From: Clostridia bacterium
GTDB lineage: Bacteria; Bacillota_E; RBS10-35; JAJYVN01
Assembly (NCBI GenBank): GCA_027335545.1
Contig: DAHWHV010000511.1
Span: forward strand, 1 to 5,328
Direction: 5' to 3'
Length of the DNA: 5,328 bases
In this document: positions 1-5,328 of the stretch, piece after piece
Layout: each line of letters opens with the position of its first letter
How positions within the stretch are numbered: position 1 is the first letter of the stretch
Notes under the pieces: generated by a model
Told to the model about the DNA's origin: nothing
Seen by the model: only the letters and a program-made list of their open reading frames with translations
Database searches by the model: none
Translations under genes and position numbers: made by a program

Positions 1-2
1 CG

Positions 3-914
3 GCGGCCCAGCGCCAGGGGGCGCCGCGGACGCATCCCGGGCGGGGCGCGCCCGGGACGGCGGGCACCCGCACGGAAACGACCCCGGCGTCGCCAGCCCC
101 CGACCCCGGGCGGCGCATCCCGGTGTTGATGTACCACGTCATCGCGCGCCCCGCGCCGGGTGCCCCCTTGCCCGGCCTGTACGTGGCGCCCTCCCTCTTC
201 GCGGCGCAGATGCACGCCCTGGCGGCGGCCGGCTACCAGGCCGTCACCCTCGCCCAGGCCCTGGCCATCTGGACCGGCCGCACGCTGGGTCCGCCCCATC
301 CCGTGGTCCTCAGCTTCGACGACGGGTACACCAGCGTCTACCGCAGCGCCCTGCCCATCCTCCGCGGAATGCACTGGCCCGGCGTCCTCTGCCAGCAGGT
401 CCAGCGCATCGGCTTCCCCGGCGGGTTCAGCGCCGCCCAGATCCGCACCATGCTGAACGCTGGCTGGGAGTTGGCCGACCACGCGATCACCCAGCCGGAA
501 GTCGACCTGACCACCGCGACGCCGGCCGTGATCCACCAGGAGGTGTTCACCTCCCGGGCGGAGTTGCGGCAGCGCTTCGGGCGGCGCGTCCGCTTCTTCT
601 GCTACCCGGTCGGCCACTACGACCCGACCGTGGAGGCGGCCGTGCGCGCGGCGGGGTTCGCCGGGGCCCTGAGCACCGTCTTCGGTCCGGCCGACCCGGC
701 CGTGGAAGGGATGGACCGCCTCGAACGCCTGCGCGTCTGGGCGGGGGAATCCCCGGCCCAACTCCTGGCGATCGTCCGCCACGCCGCCACGATCGCCCCG
801 CCGCCCCCGCCCAGCAGCTTCCCCTCCCCGCCCCCGGCCCAGCCAGCGCGGCGGGCACCCCGCCCGTCTGCGCCGGGAACCGCGCAGCGGCCGGCGTCGT
901 CCAACCGGGCGTGA
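3..914 (+). CDS. NodB-type polysaccharide deacetylase, 5' end missing
   Basis: Predicted carbohydrate esterase family 4 enzyme that removes acetyl groups from an extracellular glycan (such as peptidoglycan, chitin-like or poly-GlcNAc). The first start-like codon is GTG at 123, but the same frame is open back to base 3 and encodes a Pro/Gly/Arg/Thr-rich linker leading into RIPVLMYHVI, the usual beginning of this domain. The true start, and probably a signal peptide or membrane anchor, therefore lie outside the window. Counting from GTG 123, the catalytic motif SFDDGY has D66 and D67. The second motif is DHAITQP (H120, Q124), where the family normally has HxxxH, so one metal ligand appears changed. 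The third motif is CYPVGHYD (160-167), followed by ALSTVFG near 181-187. The tail after about residue 226 is Pro-rich and looks disordered. The next gene begins 17 bases downstream. The family call is firm; substrate and activity are not known. Confidence 0.88.
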   Translation, partial: AAQRQGAPRTHPGRGAPGTAGTRTETTPASPAPDPGRRIPVLMYHVIARPAPGAPLPGLYVAPSLFAAQMHALAAAGYQAVTLAQALAIWTGRTLGPPHPVVLSFDDGYTSVYRSALPILRGMHWPGVLCQQVQRIGFPGGFSAAQIRTMLNAGWELADHAITQPEVDLTTATPAVIHQEVFTSRAELRQRFGRRVRFFCYPVGHYDPTVEAAVRAAGFAGALSTVFGPADPAVEGMDRLERLRVWAGESPAQLLAIVRHAATIAPPPPPSSFPSPPPAQPARRAPRPSAPGTAQRPASSNRA

Positions 915-919
915 AGTGC

Positions 920-926
920 GGAGGTG
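920..926 (+). promoter_or_regulatory. Shine-Dalgarno of the small exported protein gene
   Basis: GGAGGTG lies five bases before ATG 932 and just after the deacetylase stop (912-914). It fixes the start of the downstream gene at ATG 932 rather than at the in-frame GTG at 911, which overlaps the upstream stop codon and has no ribosome binding site at proper spacing. Confidence 0.8.
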
Positions 927-931
927 GAGAG

Positions 932-1387
932 ATGCGGCCGCTCGCTTGGCCTCGATTCGACGCGCGACACCGGCTCCGGGCGCTGCCCCTGCTGGCGGGG
1001 CTCCTCCTCGCCGCGACGGCGGGGTGCGGCTTGGCCCTGGCCGCGGGGCCCGGCGCCCGCCCCGCGCCCCGGCCCGCAGCGACAAACGCCGGGCCCCGGC
1101 GCGAACTCACGCTGGCCGACACGGGCCAGACGATCGTGCTGCGCGTGGGCCAGACCGTCGCCCTGGATCTGGGCCGCGCCCAGGACTGGAGCCCGCGTAG
1201 CGGCAACGCCGCGGTCCTGGCCCGCGTGCCGGGCATCGCGCCGACCCGGGGCCTCCAAGGCGTCTTCCGGGCGGTGGCGCCGGGGGTGACGACGGTCACG
1301 GCCGTGGGGCGGCCCCGCTGCGCCGCCGGGGCCCTGTGCCCCATGTACATCCTGCGCTTCCAGGCCACCGTGCGCGTGACCCGTTAA
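932..1387 (+). CDS. Small exported protein with one Ig-like/chagasin-like domain
   Basis: A 151-residue protein starting at ATG 932. The N-terminus has basic residues (R8, R12, R14, R16), then a hydrophobic stretch 17-30 ending in TAGC (C32). This could be a weak lipobox (Thr at -3 is unusual) or part of a type I signal cleaved around A37. A Pro/Ala linker follows (39-57). The remaining part, 58-151, is a single beta-rich domain: TIVLRVGQTVALDLG (67-81), a Trp at 86, VFRAVAPGVTTVTAVG (111-126), then FQATVRV at the end. C130 and C136 flank a CPMY loop and could form a disulfide. The pattern resembles secreted Ig-like/I42 (chagasin) domains in which a buried beta sandwich follows a GQT-V-L-L strand. 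The NPTTG-type inhibitory loop of true chagasins is not visible, so protease inhibition should not be assumed. It follows the deacetylase by 17 bases and is probably co-transcribed with it. Confidence 0.8.
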   Translation: MRPLAWPRFDARHRLRALPLLAGLLLAATAGCGLALAAGPGARPAPRPAATNAGPRRELTLADTGQTIVLRVGQTVALDLGRAQDWSPRSGNAAVLARVPGIAPTRGLQGVFRAVAPGVTTVTAVGRPRCAAGALCPMYILRFQATVRVTR

Positions 1388-1395
1388 GGGCCAAC

Positions 1396-1429
1396 GCGGT
1401 CCCCCCGCCGGCGCCGGCGGGGGGACCGC
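1396..1429. terminator. 34-bp perfect palindrome between convergent genes, likely bidirectional terminator
   Basis: The left arm GCGGTCCCCCCGCCGGC (1396-1412) is followed immediately by its exact reverse complement (1413-1429). As RNA from either strand it would fold into a very stable GC hairpin, with the central bases forming the loop. It sits nine bases after the stop of the exported-protein gene and about 53 bases past the stop of the GH84 gene on the other strand. No T-run follows on either side, so it is not a textbook intrinsic terminator, but its place between two convergent 3' ends makes a terminator or transcript-end stabiliser the best reading. Confidence 0.65.
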
Positions 1430-1482
1430 CACCCCGTGCCGCCCGCGTACCGGCGGGAGCCAGGCCCTGCCGCGCCGAACGC

Positions 1483-3060
1483 TCAGGCCCCCGGGCCCCC
1501 CACGGCCGCGACCGCCCCCCGCAGAAACGCCGCCAGGTTCCCGCCGAACTCCACCGGCTGGCTGGCCAAGGTGCGCTCGTCCTGGAGCACCGCGGCCAGG
1601 ACGAGGTTGCGGATCGGCGTCTCCCCGCGGGCCTGGGCGGTGAGCAGGTGGATGGCGTCGAGCCCGGCCTCCCCGTCCCGCGGCATCCAGGCCACCCAAG
1701 GGGCGATCTCGCGGCCCAGGGCCGGGTCGGCGAGGCGGCTCGGGGCCAACTGCACGGGCCCGAGCATCCAGGTCGTGAAGGTGCGGACCAGTGTGGCGGC
1801 GGCCGAGCCGCCCATCGCCGCTGCGGGGTTGTGGGCGTAAGCCGCCAGGAGCTGCCGCTCCAGGCCGTCCGCGGTGGGGTCGGTGGAGGACCAGCCGTAG
1901 CGGCCGCTGGCGGAGACGGTCGGGTAGGGCTCCTCGGCCTGGCAGAAGGCCTGCAGCGCCTGGCGCGCCGGCCCGCCGGCGGCGGCGACCTGCGCGGCCC
2001 AAGCCGCCTGGACCGGGGCCGGGACGGAGGGCACGCCGGACGGGACGGCCGGGGAGGCAGACCCGCCACCCGCGCCGGCCTGGGGGTGGTTCAGGTAGGC
2101 GGCGAGGCTGGCCAGGGGGATCTGGGAGGCGTGGGCCTGGAGCATCGGGTTGGAGAGCACCCCGGTGACGGCCGAAGCGAGGTCCGGGGCCAAGCCGCGC
2201 ACGGGACCGAGGAAGAGGTCGCGGGGCTGCATGGCGGCGGGCGTGGAGAACTCCGCCTGGGGCACCGTCCAGTCGTTCACGGGGTAGTTGTACCAGAGGA
2301 GCGGCTTCCTCCCCACGATCGCGCCGAAGGCCCGCGCCTGGGCGGTCGTCACCTCGGGTGAGACGACGCCGGGGCCGGTCCACACGACCTGGATCCCCGG
2401 GTCCAGGTGCGCCAGTTCCCGCGTGTAGGCATCGGAGCGCATGCCCCAGTACTGGGTGGGCGTGAACATCAGGGTCAGGGCGGGGTCGGCGGCGCGCTCC
2501 GCCGCGAAGACGGCGTTGGTCAGGGACACCTGGGCCTGCGCCAGCCCCCCGGGGTAGGCCCGTGCGTCCGCGGCGTCGAGCTTGCCCGCCCCGATGTCGT
2601 CGAAACTCAGCATGAAGGCGTGCACCCCGATGCCCCGCAACTGCTGGAGCTTGGCCAGCAGCGCCCGCCGGTCCGCCGGGCTGGAGTAGGTGATGGACAG
2701 GCCCGGGCTGAGGGAATAGACGAAGTCGACCCCGGCCGCCGTGGCCGCCCGCACCAGGGAGCGCAGTTGCGCCAGCCGCGCCGGCGGGTAGGGCGACTGC
2801 CAGCGGGCGCGCTGGTAGGGGTCGAACTTCGGGGCATAGACGAACGTGTTCATGCCGTGGGCCCCGAGGAAGGCCAGCGCCCCGCGCGTGGCCCGGTCGG
2901 ACCACGCGGGCCCGTAGAAGCCCTCGACGACCCCGCGGAGCGCGAAGGGGGACACGGACGGGCGGCGGGCCGCCGGCAGGGCGGCGTTGCCGCACGCCGC
3001 CAGGAGCAGCAGCGCCGGCACCAGGGCCAGGGCCTTGCGCGGCCACCGCAACCCCACCAC
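1483..3060 (-). CDS. GH84 beta-N-acetylglucosaminidase, lipoprotein
   Basis: A 525-residue glycoside hydrolase family 84 enzyme (hyaluronidase/O-GlcNAcase-like), which cleaves terminal beta-GlcNAc by substrate-assisted catalysis. The N-terminus is a lipoprotein signal: W6-P-R-K, hydrophobic 10-22, lipobox LAAC with C23, so the mature enzyme should be anchored outside the membrane. The catalytic barrel begins at RGVVEGFYGPAWS (42-54), then GMNTFVYAPKFDPYQRARW (69-87), VYSLSPGL (114-121), and SFDDIG with the catalytic Asp pair D154-D155. FTPTQYWG (199-206) and WYNYPVNDW (256-264) are further family signatures. The helical post-catalytic part starts near LFLGPVRG (282-289), has LSNPMLQAHASQIPLASLAAYL (302-323), and is interrupted by a Gly/Ser/Pro-rich stretch (about 328-349). 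The usual N-terminal GH84 accessory domain is absent. GTG codons at 3060 and 3057 are both possible starts; the second has the better distance from the ribosome binding site. Confidence 0.93.
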   Translation of the reverse strand: MVGLRWPRKALALVPALLLLAACGNAALPAARRPSVSPFALRGVVEGFYGPAWSDRATRGALAFLGAHGMNTFVYAPKFDPYQRARWQSPYPPARLAQLRSLVRAATAAGVDFVYSLSPGLSITYSSPADRRALLAKLQQLRGIGVHAFMLSFDDIGAGKLDAADARAYPGGLAQAQVSLTNAVFAAERAADPALTLMFTPTQYWGMRSDAYTRELAHLDPGIQVVWTGPGVVSPEVTTAQARAFGAIVGRKPLLWYNYPVNDWTVPQAEFSTPAAMQPRDLFLGPVRGLAPDLASAVTGVLSNPMLQAHASQIPLASLAAYLNHPQAGAGGGSASPAVPSGVPSVPAPVQAAWAAQVAAAGGPARQALQAFCQAEEPYPTVSASGRYGWSSTDPTADGLERQLLAAYAHNPAAAMGGSAAATLVRTFTTWMLGPVQLAPSRLADPALGREIAPWVAWMPRDGEAGLDAIHLLTAQARGETPIRNLVLAAVLQDERTLASQPVEFGGNLAAFLRGAVAAVGGPGA

Positions 3061-3062
3061 AT

Positions 3063-3068
3063 CCTCCC
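3063..3068 (-). promoter_or_regulatory. Shine-Dalgarno of the GH84 gene
   Basis: On the - strand GGGAGG is followed by AT and then two consecutive GTG codons (3060, 3057). The gap is two bases to the first GTG and five to the second. The second is closer to the optimum, so translation may begin one codon later than annotated. Confidence 0.7.
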
Positions 3069-3159
3069 GCAGCCTGGCTCGGGCCCGTCGCAGCCTGCCG
3101 TGCTCGGCACGACCCCGCCCCCCCGGCGGCGCGCGGCCCGGGGTGCCGGCCCCCCCAGC

Positions 3160-3663
3160 CTACCCCACCCAGATCACATTGGCGTAGGGCGTCGCATCCC
3201 CGGTGCGCACGGTGGCGCGAGCCGTGGCCGCCAGGGCCTTGAACGCCGCGTGCGGCAGGAAGTCCAGCGGCGTGTCCGGCAGGAGGCCGCCCAGGGCGGC
3301 CAGGCGTCCCGGCGCCACCAGCCGCGCCTCCTCGGGCACGACCAGCCGGGCGGGCGGGAACAGGGGCGCCAAGAGCCGCAGCAGGTCCAACACCGTGGGC
3401 AGGTCGTCGGCGACCGCCAGGTCCAGGCGCTCCGGACCCAGGGGCACGGGGAACCCACGATCGCAGACGGTGATCAGGTCGGTGTGGCCCGCCTGGGCGA
3501 ACAGGCGGTAGGTCTCGGGGTGCAGGAGCCGGCGGCGGCCGGCGGGCGCCCCCTCCGGCGCCGGGGCCCGGAGGGCCGCCTCCCGCTGCAGGCCCGTGAC
3601 CCACTGGCGGTACGAGGGGGCCGGGCGCTTGAGGTGGGCCACGCCGCCGTCGACGCCCACCAA
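3160..3663 (-). CDS. rbsD: RbsD/FucU-family sugar mutarotase with N-terminal extension; true start unresolved
   Basis: The C-terminal part is a D-ribose pyranase-type protein, which interconverts pyranose and furanose forms of ribose (FucU relatives act on fucose anomers) in the cytoplasm. Counting from TTG 3663, the RbsD core runs from about 45 to 167: LLHPETYRLFAQAGHTD with the catalytic-type His H60, then CDRGFPVP with D68 (67-74), ERLDLAV, FLPHAAFKAL, and the family C-terminal signature RTGDATPYANVIWVG (153-167). Typical RbsD is about 130 residues and starts just before this core. Here the only ordinary starts (TTG 3663, GTG 3660, GTG 3642) lie 37-44 codons upstream of it, inside what looks like a separate small domain that continues to about 3741. 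TTG 3663 would split a WELV motif and has poor ribosome-binding spacing, so it is given only as the first conventional start. No ribose transporter or kinase is nearby. The exact sugar is unknown; the gene symbol is by family only. Confidence 0.85.
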   Translation of the reverse strand: MVGVDGGVAHLKRPAPSYRQWVTGLQREAALRAPAPEGAPAGRRRLLHPETYRLFAQAGHTDLITVCDRGFPVPLGPERLDLAVADDLPTVLDLLRLLAPLFPPARLVVPEEARLVAPGRLAALGGLLPDTPLDFLPHAAFKALAATARATVRTGDATPYANVIWVG

Positions 3664-3756
3664 CTCCCAACCCCCCGCCCCCAGCTCGCTGAGCGTCTCC
3701 GGCGTCGGAGCCGACTCACGGCGATACTCCCAGGCATCCAGCGGCCTTCCCCCTCT
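3664..3756 (-). other. In-frame upstream coding extension of the mutarotase, DUF4177-like
   Basis: The mutarotase frame stays open upstream to the stop at 3757-3759. From 3741 it reads LDAWEYRRESAPTPETLSEL, then GAGGWELVGVDGG and AHLKRP, crossing the TTG at 3663. This has the shape of a DUF4177-type domain: an opening WEY strand, a helix with L-x-x-L-G, then GWELV-x-V and a final KRP, normally a separate protein of about 50-60 residues. No ATG, GTG or TTG precedes it in frame. Possible starts are CTG 3741, which has AGGGGG seven bases before it, or ATG 3760, which is one base out of frame and would join if the G5 run at 3749-3753 had one G fewer. That hypothetical product would begin MKRGRPLDAWEYR. 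The domain resemblance is by eye. Confidence 0.6.
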
Positions 3757-3760
3757 TCAT

Positions 3761-3789
3761 CCCGGCCCCAGCCCGGCCCCAGCCCGGCC
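3761..3789 (-). repeat. 11-bp tandem repeat forming a G-quadruplex motif
   Basis: The + strand shows CCCGGCCCCAG at 3761-3771 and 3772-3782, then seven more bases of a third copy. On the - strand, the sense strand of the flanking genes, this gives five G-runs of 3, 4, 3, 4 and 3, each separated by two bases. That matches the standard G-quadruplex pattern. It lies directly upstream of the mutarotase coding region, so a structure in the mRNA leader could affect its translation. Confidence 0.7.
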
Positions 3790-3818
3790 GGAGCGCTAGG
3801 CCCCGGTGGGAGGCGACC

Positions 3819-3836
3819 GGGCGGCGTGACCCGCCC
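3819..3836 (-). terminator. Small GC hairpin just after the glycosyltransferase stop
   Basis: GGGCGG (3819-3824) pairs with CCGCCC (3831-3836) around a six-base loop, immediately past the TGA at 3837-3839 on the - strand. A competing hairpin uses CCCGGT (3802-3807) with ACCGGG (3816-3821) and shares three bases with the first, so only one can form at a time. There is no U-run. It could be a weak terminator or attenuating structure before the mutarotase gene. Confidence 0.3.
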
Positions 3837-5270
3837 TCACGGACAGGCGGTCATCCAGGACAGCTTCAGACAGCGGGGCAGCCGGGCCGCCGGCGCGGGG
3901 ACTGGCGCCGACCCGAGCCGCGGCGCCAGCCAGCCGCGCGGCAGCAGGTGGATATGCCCCATGTAGACGGCCCCGTACCCGCACAGCAGGACGCTGACCA
4001 GGATGAGGCCCGCGTGCTGCCAGCGGAAGCGCCGGCCGATGCCGAACATCAGCAGCGCCAGCAGCACCGGCGTGTAGTCCAGGCTGAAGCGGTTGCCGAA
4101 CTGCCCCGTGCCGTTGGCGTAGTACAGGAGCTGGGGGATCATCGTCAACAGCACGCACGTCAGCCCAAGCCAGACGCGGCGCTGCCGGATCTCGCCCTCC
4201 AGGGCGTAGAGCCAGGCGGGGGTGGTCAGCAGCAGACTCTGCCCCGTGGCCCCCAGGGTCAGGTAGGGCCAGACCCCGTTGAAATTGGCCCGCCCGTGGA
4301 AGGCGGGGGCCAGGAAGAACATGCTGTAGAGCTGCCAGGGGATGTGCCGGTAGCTGAACATCCCCTGGGCGAACGAGGCGCGGAAGCCCGGATTCATGAG
4401 GATGTGCCCGTAGCCGGTGTCCAGGGGGTTGCCGGTGCGCGCCCAGTTCCACCACAGCTGCACGGCCACGGCCAAGGCCACGGGGGCGCAGAAGCCGGCG
4501 ATCCGCCGCCAGTCGAGCCGGCGCAGGGGCCACCAGCGCTCGCGCCAGAAGAGGAAGGGGAAGCCGAGGGCGATCGGGTTGCGGCAGAGCAGGGCGGCCC
4601 CGAACAGGGCGCCGACCAGCAGGGGACGGTTGCGCCCGAAGCCCTCACGCAGCGTCAGCAGGTAGAAGAAGACGGCCGTCACCTGCACGTAGTACCACGG
4701 CGTGCCCCAATCGGCCGCATACCAAAAGACCGTGCCGAAGGCGAAGAGACCGGCGAGCCAGAGCCGCACGGCTGGGCGCAGGCCGGCCCGTTGGGCCATC
4801 TGGTAGACGAGCAGGGGGCTCACGGCACCCAGCAGGGCGCAGACCAGGTGGACCGGCGTGTGCAGGGGGCCGTGGAAGGCCCAGACCAGGGGGATCAGCA
4901 GGAAGGCCGGCAGCGGCGGGAAGAAGCTCGACCAGCGGCCGCGGTAGTACATCATGTCCAGGGTGTCCCCGCGGGGAGGCGGGGGGGTGTGCACGTGGCC
5001 GCGCAGCAGGGCCGCGGCCTCCCAGGCGTTGTGGTCGAAGGCACCGGTCCGGGTGACGGCGGGCCAGACGCTCTGCAGGTAGAACCAGGCCGTCAGCGCC
5101 AACAGGCCCGCGGGCAGCCCGTAGCGCACCAGGGGCGACTCGGGGCCCAGCGCCACCGCGCCGGACACGGGCGGGAAGTCCGGGGCGGGGGGCTCCCCCG
5201 GCTCCCCGGGCGCGAGCGGCGCCGAGTCGCCCCTCGGACCGGCCGGCCCCTCCCCGGGTTCGCGCGCCAC
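3837..5270 (-). CDS. Polytopic membrane glycosyltransferase-like protein (GT-C type)
   Basis: A 477-residue integral membrane protein with about 11-12 hydrophobic segments. The pattern is that of GT-C glycosyltransferases (GT39/ArnT/PMT-like), which move a sugar from a lipid-phosphate donor onto an acceptor on the outer membrane face. The first ~47 residues are Pro/Gly/Glu-rich and look disordered. Segment 1 spans about 50-69. It is followed by an outside loop, FDHNAWEAAALLRGHVH (78-94), with D79 in the place of the usual catalytic Asp, and by RGRWSSFFPPLPAFLLIPLV (110-129), a common motif of this group. Later features are NWARTGNPLDTGYG (275-288), LLLTTPAWLYAL (346-357) and GTGQFGNRFSLDYTPVLLAL (387-406). 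Clear further segments lie near 139-157, 168-186, 217-241, 257-274, 366-384, 400-412 and 420-437. The GTG at 5270 lacks a clear ribosome binding site, and the frame is open to the right edge, so the start may be further upstream or at GTG 5168. Donor and acceptor are unknown. Confidence 0.8.
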   Translation of the reverse strand: MAREPGEGPAGPRGDSAPLAPGEPGEPPAPDFPPVSGAVALGPESPLVRYGLPAGLLALTAWFYLQSVWPAVTRTGAFDHNAWEAAALLRGHVHTPPPPRGDTLDMMYYRGRWSSFFPPLPAFLLIPLVWAFHGPLHTPVHLVCALLGAVSPLLVYQMAQRAGLRPAVRLWLAGLFAFGTVFWYAADWGTPWYYVQVTAVFFYLLTLREGFGRNRPLLVGALFGAALLCRNPIALGFPFLFWRERWWPLRRLDWRRIAGFCAPVALAVAVQLWWNWARTGNPLDTGYGHILMNPGFRASFAQGMFSYRHIPWQLYSMFFLAPAFHGRANFNGVWPYLTLGATGQSLLLTTPAWLYALEGEIRQRRVWLGLTCVLLTMIPQLLYYANGTGQFGNRFSLDYTPVLLALLMFGIGRRFRWQHAGLILVSVLLCGYGAVYMGHIHLLPRGWLAPRLGSAPVPAPAARLPRCLKLSWMTACP

Positions 5271-5328
5271 CGACCGCCACCACCACGAGCCCGGCCGCCC
5301 CCCGGCCCTGGGGGCCCGCCCCGCCGCG

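Noticed and set aside
911..931. GTG 911 as start of the exported protein
   Set aside because: It overlaps the upstream stop, lacks a spaced Shine-Dalgarno, and would place seven extra residues before the signal sequence. ATG 932 has GGAGGTG at five bases.
1336..2361. 341-codon open frame on the + strand
   Set aside because: Crosses the 3' end of the exported-protein gene, the palindrome and the antisense of GH84; no domain features.
3099..3111. Small inverted repeat CGTGC-TCG-GCACG between the mutarotase and GH84 genes
   Set aside because: A five-base stem with a three-base loop is expected often in such GC-rich DNA; there is no U-run or matching operator half-sites to give it a function.
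617..3670. 1017-codon open frame on the - strand
   Set aside because: It runs antisense to the deacetylase and exported-protein genes and out of frame through GH84 and the mutarotase. Its translation is Gly/Pro/Arg/Ala-rich with no domain pattern; it is a shadow caused by high GC.
2407..3966. 519-codon open frame on the + strand
   Set aside because: Antisense to GH84, the mutarotase and the end of the glycosyltransferase, which all have clear family motifs. The composition is Arg/Gly/Gln-rich with no recognisable motif.
3796..4533. 245-codon open frame on the - strand overlapping the glycosyltransferase
   Set aside because: An alternate frame of the membrane protein gene; it lacks membrane segments and has shadow composition.

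Overview
This is a very GC-rich window (roughly 70% or more by eye) with five densely packed protein-coding genes, strong Shine-Dalgarno sequences in front of two of them, frequent GTG starts, and one clear plus one possible lipoprotein signal. This suggests a high-GC bacterium with an exported-lipoprotein lifestyle, for example a high-GC Bacillota lineage or an actinobacterium. The assignment is inference from composition and protein style only. I see no rRNA, tRNA, CRISPR array, insertion sequence or attachment site.

Layout. On the + strand, bases 3-914 hold the 3' part of a NodB-fold polysaccharide deacetylase gene whose start lies beyond the left edge. It is followed after 17 bases by a small exported Ig-like protein (932-1387). 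A 34-bp perfect palindrome (1396-1429) separates this pair from three genes on the - strand that converge on it. In transcription order these are a polytopic GT-C-like membrane glycosyltransferase (about 5270 to 3837, possibly starting beyond the right edge), an RbsD/FucU-family sugar mutarotase (ending at 3160) and a lipoprotein GH84 beta-N-acetylglucosaminidase (3060 to 1483). The gaps between the - strand genes are about 75-100 bases, so they could be one operon with internal translation or termination controls. No gene-free stretch exceeds 300 bases.

How they may work together. Three of the five genes are of carbohydrate-active types that act at or beyond the membrane: a glycan N- or O-deacetylase, a GlcNAc-releasing hydrolase and a lipid-linked-sugar glycosyltransferase. 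This fits remodelling of a cell-surface or extracellular aminosugar glycan, but no substrate can be read from the sequence. No ribose transporter or ribokinase accompanies the RbsD homologue.

Most unusual points. The RbsD frame continues upstream, without a stop, into a segment that looks like a DUF4177-type domain (ending in a WELV-V-KRP pattern). No ordinary start codon lies before that domain, so the gene is either a fusion with a non-standard (CTG) start or carries a one-base frameshift in a G5 run. A G-quadruplex-type repeat sits directly upstream. The deacetylase has Gln where the second metal-binding His of the NodB motif is expected.
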